This document shows, in pieces, positions 1 to 6,087 of a DNA stretch of 7,385 bases. Position 1 is the first letter of the stretch; every line of letters begins with the position of its first letter. This DNA comes from JAUWMI01 sp964454265 (lineage in GTDB: Bacteria; Sumerlaeota; Sumerlaeia; MWCT01; JAUWMI01). The stretch covers positions 1 through 7,385 of the forward strand of contig CAYVXD010000170.1 in NCBI GenBank assembly GCA_964454265.1. The letters run 5' to 3'. A program made the translations under genes and the position numbers. The notes below the pieces were generated by a model. The model ran no database searches and had not been told where the DNA came from. It saw nothing but the letters and a program-made list of their open reading frames with translations.

Positions 1-28
1 CCAGGAGCATCAAGCGCCGCATCAGCAT
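1..28 (-). CDS. Start of an unidentified gene, possibly exported (partial)
   Basis: Only the first nine codons and one base lie in the window; the gene continues beyond position 1. Reading leftward from the ATG at 28-26 gives MLMRRLMLL. A purine-rich GGGGGAG lies just upstream, at about 32-38. A second ATG at 22-20 would give MRRLMLL and sits about nine bases from the GGAG core, a better spacing, so it may be the true start. Two arginines followed by a leucine-rich run look like the beginning of a signal peptide or membrane anchor. That would fit a transporter binding protein near the upstream ABC ATPase, but this is a guess from context. Too little is present to name a product. Confidence 0.45.
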
Positions 29-171
29 TGTCTCCCCCTTTCACGGGTCAATCTGGAAGAGCTCGACATTCTGGTTACATACAGGAACTAGCAGACAGTG
101 CCGCCGGAACGGTAACTTAAAAGGCTGGCTTTTGGGCTGCGTTGCAGTAAATACACAAGATTTATGCCAAT

Positions 172-199
172 AGCATAGTTATTCTTGCCAAATTGTCTA
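172..199 (-). promoter_or_regulatory. Possible sigma-70-type promoter for the leftward gene at the window edge
   Basis: On the minus strand, TAGACA (199-194) is followed after 16 bases by TATGCT (177-172). These resemble the -35 and -10 consensus with one and two mismatches respectively. It points at the partial gene starting at 28 and would leave a leader of roughly 140 bases. The -10 match is modest, so this is only a candidate. Confidence 0.25.
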
Positions 200-251
200 A
201 CTGCTGCATTGTCAGTGTTCTATGGGTTACAACAACGGTTTTGCGGTTTGT

Positions 252-263
252 CCTGATGTCAGG
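252..263. promoter_or_regulatory. Short inverted repeat, possible operator
   Basis: CCTGA and TCAGG form perfect 5-base arms around a two-base centre. It lies upstream of the possible promoter at 172-199 and six bases from the first of three AGAATA motifs. Such a short symmetric site could bind a dimeric regulator, but an inverted repeat this small can also arise by chance. Confidence 0.25.
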
Positions 264-268
264 CAGAT

Positions 269-311
269 TGAAGAATATTCTCCAAAAGTGTAGAATACTG
301 AAGAATAGTCT
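269..311. promoter_or_regulatory. Three phased TGWAGAATA motifs
   Basis: TGAAGAATA starts at 269, TGTAGAATA at 289 and TGAAGAATA at 299. The spacings of 20 and 10 bases place all three on about the same face of the helix. The first and third share the longer form TGAAGAATANTCT. The cluster is upstream of the leftward gene starting at 28 and next to the inverted repeat at 252-263. Phased direct repeats of this size are typical of response-regulator binding sites. No specific regulator can be named, and remnant repeat DNA is the alternative. Confidence 0.35.
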
Positions 312-333
312 ACAGTAATCTATTTAGGAAGGG

Positions 334-433
334 TGTCATTCTGAGTTCGCCTAAGGCGAACGAGGAATCTCAATATCCGAGAGAGCGAGAGACAGACAGA
401 GATCCTTCCCCGCCGCGGCGGGTCAGGATGACA
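334..433. repeat. Palindromic dispersed-repeat (MITE-like) element, 100 bp
   Basis: The element begins with TGTCATTCTGA (334-344) and ends with TCAGGATGACA (423-433), which are reverse complements at 10 of 11 positions. Inside are a 7-base hairpin GTTCGCC/GGCGAAC with loop TAA (345-361), a GA-rich stretch (381-402), and a perfect 14-base palindrome CCCGCCGCGGCGGG (409-422). There is no coding sequence. From memory, repeats with TGTCATTCTGAG-type ends followed by GAGGAATCT are scattered through many environmental bacterial genomes; no search was made. A non-autonomous mobile element or REP-like sequence is the likeliest reading. No target-site duplication was identified. Confidence 0.6.
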
Positions 434-491
434 GAGAAAACACAAGAGTCCGGTCTAAAAAGCCGCTTGTCTCTTGTTGTGATTGACAATT

Positions 492-600
492 GCCACAGAG
501 GCGCAGAGGCACGGAGAAGTAAACACCGAAAATCCAAAGTGAAAATTGCAAAATGCAAAGTGCAAATCTGAAATTCTCTGTGTCTCGGTGCCTCAGTGGC
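492..600. repeat. Second inverted-repeat element with A-rich core, 109 bp
   Basis: The left arm (492-518, starting GCCACAGAGGCGCAGAGG) and right arm (574-600, ending GTGCCTCAGTGGC) are 27 bases each and reverse complements at 22 of 27 positions. The 55 bases between them are A-rich and carry heptamer repeats (533-567). Neither arm encodes a recognisable protein. It starts 58 bases from the end of the element at 334-433, but the two share no sequence, so they look like separate families. From memory, GGCACGGAGA/CTCCGTGCC-type arms recur in intergenic DNA of uncultured bacteria. A MITE-like or palindromic intergenic repeat is the most likely identity. Confidence 0.6.
533..567. repeat. Heptamer tandem repeat TGCAAAN
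   Basis: Three contiguous 7-base units of form TGCAAAN occupy 547-567, differing only in the last base (A, G, T). Two degenerate units, TCCAAAG (533-539) and TGAAAAT (540-546), precede them in the same register. The array forms the core of the inverted-repeat element at 492-600 and is probably part of that family rather than an independent feature. Confidence 0.55.
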
Positions 601-759
601 ATTGATGTTAATATTATAAGATTGGCCACAAAAACCCTCTTTAGAGTGAATTCATACAACATCACTCGACAGAAGGAATACTACAATACTTTACAGAAGA
701 AATGCGACAACATTCATACTGCTATATGGTATGTGGAGAGGATCACAGGCGTGCGTAGT

Positions 760-1863
760 TCAGACGATGGCTTTTTCGGTCTGCTTGTCGAAGAAGTGGC
801 ACTTCTTCATATTCAGGGCGAACGGCTTCATGGTATCAATTTCCGCCTGGACTTGCGCATCCACGCGCGCAATGAAAGGGCTTTTGCCGGTGGTGAGATA
901 GACGTAGAGCTCCGAGCCCATTGGTTCGACAATTTCAACCTTTGCTTCGATGCGGTACGGTTCGCCAACAGGTTGGGTGACGGTAGGATCGCAAATATCT
1001 TCGGGACGAATGCCAAAGACAATCTCCCTGCCAGCATAAGACTCAAGCTTCGGGGCAATTTCGGCGGGTATCTTGACTTTGAAATTTCCCTCGTTAAAGT
1101 ACAGTACGTTATCTTCCTTCTGGATTATGCCATCCATGAAATTCATGGAGGGGCTGCCGATAAAGCCAGCGACAAAACGGTTATTTGGCTTATTGTATAG
1201 CGACAGGGGATCGTCAATCTGCTGCACAAAGCCATCCTTGAGCACCACAATAGTATCGCCCATGGTCATGGCTTCGACTTGGTCGTGAGTAACGTAGACT
1301 ATGGTTGCCTGAAGCCGGGTGTGGAGTTTGCTGATCTCAGTGCGCATCTGGACGCGGAGTTTCGCATCGAGGTTGCTCAGCGGTTCGTCGAAGAGAAAGA
1401 CCTTAGGTTTTCGTACAATGGCACGGCCTACGGCGACACGTTGTCGCTGGCCTCCGGAGAGAGCCTTGGGCTTGCGCTCGAGCAGATTGGAAATACTCAG
1501 AATTTCAGCGGTTTCGCGCACCCGCTTGTCAATTTCTGCCTTTGGGAAACGGCGCAGCTTCAGCCCAAACGCCATGTTCTTATAGACCGTCATATGGGGA
1601 TACAGAGCGTAGTTCTGAAATACCATTGCAATGTCGCGATCTTTGGGCGGAACGTCGTTTACCAATCGGTTGCCGATAAAGATTTCACCCTTTGTAATTT
1701 CTTCCAGGCCGGCAATCATGCGCAGGGTCGTGGATTTCCCGCATCCGGATGGGCCAACCATAACGAGAAAATCCTTGTCTTTAACGTCAAGGGTAATATC
1801 GTCCACTGCCACTACATTGCCGGGAAAGACCTTGGTCACAGCTTTCAGAATGACCTGCGCCAT
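760..1863 (-). CDS. ugpC: ABC transporter ATP-binding protein, MalK/UgpC/MsmK family
   Basis: This 367-residue ATPase of a CUT1-type importer is expected on the cytoplasmic face of the inner membrane, hydrolysing ATP to drive uptake of a sugar, oligosaccharide or glycerol phosphate. Motifs in order: Walker A GPSGCGKST (37-45), Q-loop Gln83 in FQNYALYPH, signature LSGGQ (135-139), Walker B ending Asp159-Glu160, D-loop SNLDA, and switch His193 in VTHDQ. A C-terminal TOBE/MalK-like domain begins near 235 (IGSPSMNF, then FGIRPEDI at 283-290). Length is normal for the family. The ATG at 1863 has a strong AAGGAGGG site about seven bases upstream. No permease or binding-protein gene is visible, so the substrate is unknown; such ATPases can serve several importers. 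The symbol follows family naming only. A gap of 164 bases from accD suggests its own transcription unit. Confidence 0.93.
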   Translation of the reverse strand: MAQVILKAVTKVFPGNVVAVDDITLDVKDKDFLVMVGPSGCGKSTTLRMIAGLEEITKGEIFIGNRLVNDVPPKDRDIAMVFQNYALYPHMTVYKNMAFGLKLRRFPKAEIDKRVRETAEILSISNLLERKPKALSGGQRQRVAVGRAIVRKPKVFLFDEPLSNLDAKLRVQMRTEISKLHTRLQATIVYVTHDQVEAMTMGDTIVVLKDGFVQQIDDPLSLYNKPNNRFVAGFIGSPSMNFMDGIIQKEDNVLYFNEGNFKVKIPAEIAPKLESYAGREIVFGIRPEDICDPTVTQPVGEPYRIEAKVEIVEPMGSELYVYLTTGKSPFIARVDAQVQAEIDTMKPFALNMKKCHFFDKQTEKAIV

Positions 1864-1909
1864 TTGACGTCCCTCCTTCAGACACCTTTCTATATGTTGG
1901 GCTAATAAT

Positions 1910-1936
1910 CAGGGCGGGCACTTTGTCGCTGCCCTG
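1910..1936 (-). other. Stem-loop between accD and the transporter ATPase gene
   Basis: CAGGGC (1910-1915) and GCCCTG (1931-1936) are perfect 6-base arms. An inner alternative pairs GGGCA (1916-1920) with TGCCC (1930-1934), so two overlapping folds compete. No T-run follows on the minus strand, so it is not a typical intrinsic terminator. It lies 47 bases upstream of the ATPase start and could separate that gene from accD or act in its leader. The rest of the gap, 1937-2027, shows nothing clear. Confidence 0.35.
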
Positions 1937-2027
1937 AGTACGGGCAAAGGACTCGTGGTTTTGACCGCGCTGCTATGCGGACGGGATTTCCGGGCCTACT
2001 TACTCCGGTCCTTTTTGCGATGTGTTC

Positions 2028-2933
2028 TCAAATTACCTCAATAACGTCTGCCGCCTTGCCGGCTTTGCCTTTCAATCTGGTATTCTGATCGAGACAGAAG
2101 TAAGAAAGCAAATTTGTCAGGACTTTCTTTAAGTCTCGGCGATGGACTATAATATCAATAAACCCATGCTCCAATACAAACTCGGAACGCTGAAATCCTT
2201 TGGGGAGAATCTGGTTTATTGTTTGCTGGATAACACGCGGGCCGGCAAAACCAATCAGGGCATCCAGTTCAGCCACGATCACGTCGCCCAACGAGGCAAA
2301 GCTAGCCATGACACCAGCAGTGGTAGGATTGGTCAGCACGCTGATATAAGGCAAGCGCGCCTCGCTCAGACGGGCAACCGCAATACTTGTCTTGGCCATC
2401 TGCATCAGTGAGAGAATGGCCTCCTGCATCCGGGCGCCGCCAGAGGTGCAGACCATGGTGACCGGCAGTTTTTTATCGAGCGCCGTCTCAAACACACGGG
2501 TCACTTTCTCGCCAACCACCGACCCCATACTTCCGCCAATGAAGGTAAAGTCCATAACGCCGAGCATGACCTTATAGCCATTGATCTCGGCAAAGCCAGT
2601 TTTGATGGCTTCGGTCATATTGGCTTTCTGTTTTGCGGACTCCAGACGTTGGGAGTAGGGTTTGGAATCAACAAACTTCAGGGGATCCGTCGGGAGCACG
2701 TTTGTGTCAATCTCCTGGAAGGTTCCTTCGTCCACGAGCATAGCGATCCGTTCATCCGCATTCAGACGGGCGTGGAAATTGCACCGCGGACAGACCTTCA
2801 GATTCTGCATAAAGTCTTTTATATACAGAATATTCAGGCAGTTGTCGCACTTATACCACAGTCCATCGGGAATACGATCTTTCAGCTGAGGAGCCTTCAA
2901 AACCGTGTACTGTTGTTTTTGAAACCAGGTCAT
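2028..2933 (-). CDS. accD: Acetyl-CoA carboxylase carboxyltransferase subunit beta
   Basis: AccD pairs with AccA to move the carboxyl group from carboxybiotin on AccB to acetyl-CoA, giving malonyl-CoA for fatty acid synthesis in the cytoplasm. The protein has 301 residues, about normal. The N-terminal four-cysteine zinc ribbon is intact (Cys29, Cys32, Cys48, Cys51). The crotonase-fold carboxyltransferase domain follows, with FIGGSMGSVVGEK (131-143), SGGARMQEA (164-172), TNPTTAGVMASFA (201-213) and IGFAGPRVIQQT (227-238). The residue after SGGARMQE is Ala where Gly is common, which is minor. The ATG at 2933 has GAGGG about nine bases upstream. The gene is 157 bases downstream of trpA. The trpB-trpA-accD order is conserved in many proteobacteria, often followed by folC, but here a transporter ATPase gene follows. 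Confidence 0.96.
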   Translation of the reverse strand: MTWFQKQQYTVLKAPQLKDRIPDGLWYKCDNCLNILYIKDFMQNLKVCPRCNFHARLNADERIAMLVDEGTFQEIDTNVLPTDPLKFVDSKPYSQRLESAKQKANMTEAIKTGFAEINGYKVMLGVMDFTFIGGSMGSVVGEKVTRVFETALDKKLPVTMVCTSGGARMQEAILSLMQMAKTSIAVARLSEARLPYISVLTNPTTAGVMASFASLGDVIVAELDALIGFAGPRVIQQTINQILPKGFQRSEFVLEHGFIDIIVHRRDLKKVLTNLLSYFCLDQNTRLKGKAGKAADVIEVI

Positions 2934-2995
2934 ACGGATTATCCCTCGTACAGCGCAAAAGGCAGCACAAGAATGTGGTTACAACATAAGAAGAA

Positions 2996-3049
2996 TCAAG
3001 TATCTTGACCCACTGTGATTCGATACCTGTATCCTACATATACTGACAA
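2996..3049 (-). promoter_or_regulatory. Two small palindromes and a possible promoter upstream of accD
   Basis: TCAAG/CTTGA around TAT (2996-3008) and GATAC/GTATC around CT (3022-3033) are both perfect 5-base inverted repeats in the 157-base trpA-accD gap. On the minus strand TTGTCA (3049-3044) is a good -35 match. It is followed after 18 bases by TATCGA (3025-3020), a weak -10 overlapping the second palindrome. Together they suggest accD may have its own, possibly repressible, promoter. No terminator follows trpA, so read-through is also possible. Confidence 0.3.
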
Positions 3050-3090
3050 GAAATACTTACTAAACTTCCCATTCCATGTCAAACAAAAGG

Positions 3091-3888
3091 TTACTTGCGC
3101 AAGGGGGCTTGCAACCACTCGATAAAGCGTCGTACCTCGGTTGGCAGGTCAGGGCTGCGGGCATGCTGGCCAATCAGATTAATCAGTGCGCTTCCCACCA
3201 CTACGGCATCAGCAAAGGAGGCAACCAGCTGAACATGTTCAGGCTTGGAGATACCAAAACCGACGGCAACAGGCGTGTCAGTATAGGTTGTAATCTGGCG
3301 CAATTGTGCCTGAAGATCACGGCTAAGTTGGTCGCGAGCACCGGTGACACCCTTGGTAGAGACATAATAGATAAATCCGGTGGATTTGTCAGCAATAAGT
3401 CGTTTACGGGCTTCTGGCGTTGTTGGGGCGATCAGGAATACAAGCTTGAGATTCTTGGCCTGGCAAAGCTGCATAAATTCACCTGCCTCCTCTGGTGGAA
3501 GGTCAGGTGCAATAAAGCCGTCAATCCCTATGTCGGCAGCCTGCTCGACCAATGCCTCAAGACCATATTTGAGAAGCGGATTGAATGCCGAGAATAAAAC
3601 AATCGGCATCTGTGTTCTCTGCCGAATCCGAGGAACCATATCCAGAATCTTCTTCAGCGTTGTGCCCTGCTCAAGGGAATGAGCAGAGGATTTCTGGATT
3701 GTTGGACCATCAGCAATTGGATCGGAAAAAGGAACCCCAAGCTCAAGCATGTCAAGGCCTGTGTCTGCAAGGACGTTAATCAGCGTTTCGGACACCTGCA
3801 TTGATGGGTAGCCCGCTGTCAGATAAATGATCAGGCTACGCTGTCCCTTGCGGCGCGTCCTCGTGAAAAGTTCATCAATGCGGTTCAT
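3091..3888 (-). CDS. trpA: Tryptophan synthase alpha chain
   Basis: TrpA cleaves indole-3-glycerol phosphate to indole and glyceraldehyde 3-phosphate. Indole passes through a tunnel to TrpB in the alpha2-beta2 complex, in the cytoplasm. The 265-residue TIM barrel matches E. coli TrpA numbering closely: catalytic Glu49 (in DMLELGVPFSDP) and Asp60 (in PIADGP) fall at the same positions. Other family landmarks are FNPLLKYG (102-109), PDLPPEEA (128-135), loop-6 YYVSTKGVTG (174-183, with Thr182) and the phosphate-binding GFGIS (210-214) and GSA (232-234). The ATG at 3888 has an AGGAAAGG site a few bases upstream. The gene follows trpB after 122 bases that hold palindromic repeats, an unusually wide gap because trpB and trpA often overlap or abut. 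Nothing suggests loss of function. Confidence 0.96.
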   Translation of the reverse strand: MNRIDELFTRTRRKGQRSLIIYLTAGYPSMQVSETLINVLADTGLDMLELGVPFSDPIADGPTIQKSSAHSLEQGTTLKKILDMVPRIRQRTQMPIVLFSAFNPLLKYGLEALVEQAADIGIDGFIAPDLPPEEAGEFMQLCQAKNLKLVFLIAPTTPEARKRLIADKSTGFIYYVSTKGVTGARDQLSRDLQAQLRQITTYTDTPVAVGFGISKPEHVQLVASFADAVVVGSALINLIGQHARSPDLPTEVRRFIEWLQAPLRK

Positions 3889-3924
3889 GTGCCTTTCCTA
3901 TGGCCTGTCTAGAACGACAGCAAC

Positions 3925-3951
3925 GTAGCGGTTCAAAATTTTGAACCCTAC
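3925..3951. repeat. Perfect 18-bp palindrome with extended arms, between trpB and trpA
   Basis: GGTTCAAAATTTTGAACC at 3930-3947 equals its own reverse complement. Outside it, GTAG (3925-3928) pairs with CTAC (3948-3951), leaving one unpaired C at 3929, so the total stem potential is 13 base pairs. It lies 37 bases upstream of the trpA start. Possible roles are a dimeric regulator site, an mRNA hairpin that sets trpB/trpA balance, or a dispersed repeat. The related GTAGGG-containing repeats nearby favour the last. Confidence 0.6.
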
Positions 3952-3976
3952 AGCTCTGCGCCAACATAAATAAGTG

Positions 3977-4002
3977 CGCGGGCTCAAAACCCGCCGTGGC
4001 GG
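3977..4002. repeat. GC-rich hairpin repeat just after trpB
   Basis: GCGGG (3978-3982) and CCCGC (3990-3994) flank a 7-base loop CTCAAAA. An overlapping second hairpin CCGCC/GGCGG (3991-3995 with 3998-4002) competes for the same bases. The 16 bases at 3977-3992 match 6155-6170, after trpD, at 15 positions. It begins within ten bases of the trpB stop codon. No T-run follows in the transcribed direction, so a standard terminator is unlikely. A dispersed intergenic repeat with possible effect on mRNA processing is the best reading. Confidence 0.55.
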
Positions 4003-4010
4003 ATGAGTCC

Positions 4011-5210
4011 CTACAAATCGTGGCCAACATATTCGGCTATGGTATAGACGTCCTTATCGCCACGGCCTGAAAGATTAATAACTACGATTGACCCGTCAGG
4101 CATCTCCGGGCCGATTTTCTGCAGGTATGCTATGGCATGAGCGGTTTCCAGAGCTGGGATGATGCCTTCTGTTTCGCAGAGAAGTTTGCATCCTTCCATT
4201 GCCTCTGCATCAGTTATCCCCACATACGTGGCCCGGCCCGTACTGTGGTAGAAGCAATGTTCCGGCCCAACCCCTGGATAGTCGAGGCCAGCAGAAATTG
4301 AATGCGCCGGTTTGATCTGGCCGTCATCAGTCTGCAGGACGTAGCTCTTGCTGCCGTGAAACACCCCGACTTCGCCCTGCAGAATAGATGCGCCATGTTT
4401 TCCGGTGTGCAGACCATACCCTGCAGCTTCAACGCCATAGAACTTGACCTCTCGATCATGGTAAAAGGGATGAAAAAGCCCGATGGCGTTGCTGCCGCCT
4501 CCAACGCAGGCAATAAGATAATCCGGTAGCCGTCCTTCCTTTTCTAGAATTTGCTCCCGCGTTTCCAGGCCGATAACGGCCTGAAAATCCCTGACAATCA
4601 TCGGGAATGGATGGGGACCCACCACTGAACCGATGATGTAGTGAGTATCGTCAACGTTGGCCATCCAGTCCCGGAGGGCCTCATTTGTTGCATCCTTAAG
4701 TGTTTTCGTGCCAGAGGAGACCGGAATGACGCGCGCCCCCAGCAGCTTCATGCGAAAGACGTTGAGCTTCTGGCGCTCCATGTCTTCCACGCCCATGTAA
4801 ACATCGCAGCGCAAGTCAAGAAGCGCCGCAGTGGTCGCCGTGGCAACGCCGTGCTGACCTGCGCCGGTCTCGGCAATTACGCGGTGTTTGCCCAGCCAAC
4901 GCGCTAGAAGAGCCTGCCCTAAGGTGTTGTTAATTTTATGTGCCCCGGTATGGCACAGGTCTTCGCGCTTCAGATAGACCCTGGCCTTTCCTCCTACAGC
5001 CTTGGAGAGTCTCTGGGCCAAAAACATCGCTGTGGGACGTCCGGCATAATCGCGCAAGAGATCGTTGAGTTCCTTTTGAAATTTCGCATCGTCCTTCAGG
5101 GTTGTATAAGCCGCCTCAAGATCAATAAGAGCCTGCATCAACGTCTCAGGCACGTAGCGCCCCCCAAATTCTCCATAGTGCCCTGTGGCATCTGGATATT
5201 GCTCAGGCAT
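4011..5210 (-). CDS. trpB: Tryptophan synthase beta chain (TrpB1 type)
   Basis: TrpB is the pyridoxal-phosphate enzyme that joins indole from TrpA with serine to make tryptophan. The protein has 399 residues, normal for TrpB1. It begins MPEQYPDATGHYGEFGG, typical of the family. The PLP lysine is Lys92 in HTGAHKINN, the catalytic Glu is Glu114 in AETGAGQHG, the phosphate-binding loop is GGGSNA (237-242), and the cofactor-ring Ser is Ser381 in NLSGRGDKD. I chose the ATG at 5210, which has AGGA nine bases upstream; a TTG at 5252 would add 14 residues that do not look like TrpB. It lies 58 bases after trpC, where trpF is often found in other genomes. The TAG stop falls inside a GTAGGG motif that recurs in nearby repeats. 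Confidence 0.97.
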   Translation of the reverse strand: MPEQYPDATGHYGEFGGRYVPETLMQALIDLEAAYTTLKDDAKFQKELNDLLRDYAGRPTAMFLAQRLSKAVGGKARVYLKREDLCHTGAHKINNTLGQALLARWLGKHRVIAETGAGQHGVATATTAALLDLRCDVYMGVEDMERQKLNVFRMKLLGARVIPVSSGTKTLKDATNEALRDWMANVDDTHYIIGSVVGPHPFPMIVRDFQAVIGLETREQILEKEGRLPDYLIACVGGGSNAIGLFHPFYHDREVKFYGVEAAGYGLHTGKHGASILQGEVGVFHGSKSYVLQTDDGQIKPAHSISAGLDYPGVGPEHCFYHSTGRATYVGITDAEAMEGCKLLCETEGIIPALETAHAIAYLQKIGPEMPDGSIVVINLSGRGDKDVYTIAEYVGHDL

Positions 5211-5255
5211 CTGATTGCATCCTTTACCTTTCTCGGTCTTCTCTCTTAGCAATTT

Positions 5256-5278
5256 GCGTACGCATAATCTACGTATGC
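5256..5278. repeat. Imperfect palindrome across the trpC stop codon
   Basis: GCGTACG (5256-5262) and CGTATGC (5272-5278) are reverse complements at 6 of 7 positions around a 9-base centre. The structure spans the end of trpC and the start of the trpC-trpB gap. It could form a weak mRNA hairpin; no role is evident and chance is possible. Confidence 0.3.
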
Positions 5279-6069
5279 TTTTGCAAGGCTGCGCTGATCA
5301 AGCGGCTAAGGGCTTCGCCTGGTTCTGGCTCGCGCATTAAGGTTTCGCCGACAAGAATTGCGTTCACGCCAAGGTCAGCGCAATACCGGACGTCGTCCGG
5401 CGTGGAAATGCCGCTTTCGCTGATGGTCAGATGACCATGCGGCAGTTCCTGAAGAATACGTTCGGTCTGGCGCAGGTCAACCTCGAAGGTTTCAAGGTTA
5501 CGGTTGTTAATGCCAATAATTTTGGACTTACAATCCAGCGCGCGTTCGAGATCGTTGAACGTATGGATTTCAAGCACAGCCTGCATACCAAGGCTATGTG
5601 TCATCTCCAGGTAGTCCTCCATTTGTGCGTTGGTCAGTACTGCAGCAATGAGCAACAGGGCATCAGCGCCCGCGACGCGGGCCTCGAGAATCTGATACTC
5701 ATCAATTACGAAATCTTTCCGCAATACAGGAATCCCTACCGCCTCTTTAACACGGGAGAGTATTGCGAGAGAACCCTGAAAGAACTTTTCGTCTGTCAAC
5801 ACTGATAGTGCTGCAGCACCGTGTTGTTCATAGGATCGCGCGTGGTCAACCGGCTGAAAGTCGTGGCGAATTAACCCCTTTGAGGGTGAAGCCTTTTTCA
5901 GCTCAGCGATGACCCGAACCGGCTCTGAGGGATCGCGCAGAAGAACTCGGTCAAAGCCGCGAGGTTGTGGAATATCGCCAAGGCGGCGCTGGAGTTCTTT
6001 CAGGGGACAGGAGGCCTTTGTCTGCGCCATAAAGGCTTTCTTATAATCGAGTATGTTCTGAAGATACAT
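5269..6069 (-). CDS. trpC: Indole-3-glycerol phosphate synthase
   Basis: TrpC closes the ring of carboxyphenylamino-deoxyribulose phosphate to form indole-3-glycerol phosphate, the substrate of TrpA. The 266-residue TIM barrel carries the known catalytic set: Glu56 and Lys58 in AELKKASPSKG, Lys118 in VLRKDF, Glu167 in VLEIHT, Asn188 in GINNRNL, and Glu218-Ser219 in ISESGI. The C-terminal VGETLM phosphate-binding segment (240-245) is present. The protein stops after this one domain, so it is not the TrpC-TrpF fusion of E. coli. I chose the ATG at 6069 (MYLQNILDYKK), which fits the family N-terminus. A TTG at 6123 would add 18 unlike residues. No strong Shine-Dalgarno site precedes the ATG, and a small hairpin (6073-6087) sits at the start region, so initiation may be weak. 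Confidence 0.95.
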   Translation of the reverse strand: MYLQNILDYKKAFMAQTKASCPLKELQRRLGDIPQPRGFDRVLLRDPSEPVRVIAELKKASPSKGLIRHDFQPVDHARSYEQHGAAALSVLTDEKFFQGSLAILSRVKEAVGIPVLRKDFVIDEYQILEARVAGADALLLIAAVLTNAQMEDYLEMTHSLGMQAVLEIHTFNDLERALDCKSKIIGINNRNLETFEVDLRQTERILQELPHGHLTISESGISTPDDVRYCADLGVNAILVGETLMREPEPGEALSRLISAALQKHT

Positions 6070-6072
6070 TCT

Positions 6073-6087
6073 GTTACCAAATGTAAC
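6073..6087 (-). other. Small stem-loop at the trpC start
   Basis: GTTAC (6073-6077) and GTAAC (6083-6087) form a perfect 5-base stem with a 5-base loop. On the transcript it ends four bases before the trpC ATG and includes the only GG that could serve as a ribosome site. It may limit trpC translation, but the stem is short and AT-rich. Confidence 0.3.

Noticed and set aside
334..600. CRISPR array
   Set aside because: The repeats are inverted, non-identical and unspaced; there are no regular direct repeats with spacers and no cas gene.
423..665. Minus-strand 80-residue ORF over the repeats
   Set aside because: It spans the arms of the 492-600 inverted-repeat element and part of the 334-433 element. 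Its content follows the repeat sequence, and no ribosome site is evident.
553..1200. 215-residue plus-strand ORF
   Set aside because: It starts inside the repeat element at 492-600 and then runs antisense through the transporter ATPase gene. No family motif is recognisable, and the minus-strand frame has a full set of ABC motifs.
1279..1905. 208-residue plus-strand ORF
   Set aside because: It is fully antisense to the conserved ATPase domain and the start of that gene, with no recognisable motif of its own.
1910..1936. Intrinsic terminator after accD
   Set aside because: The hairpin is sound, but no T-run follows on the minus strand and it lies 92 bases past the stop, so it is reported only as a stem-loop.
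5211..5252. Longer trpB from a TTG at 5252
   Set aside because: The extra 14 residues are charged and unlike any TrpB start. The ATG at 5210 has a ribosome site and gives the family N-terminus.
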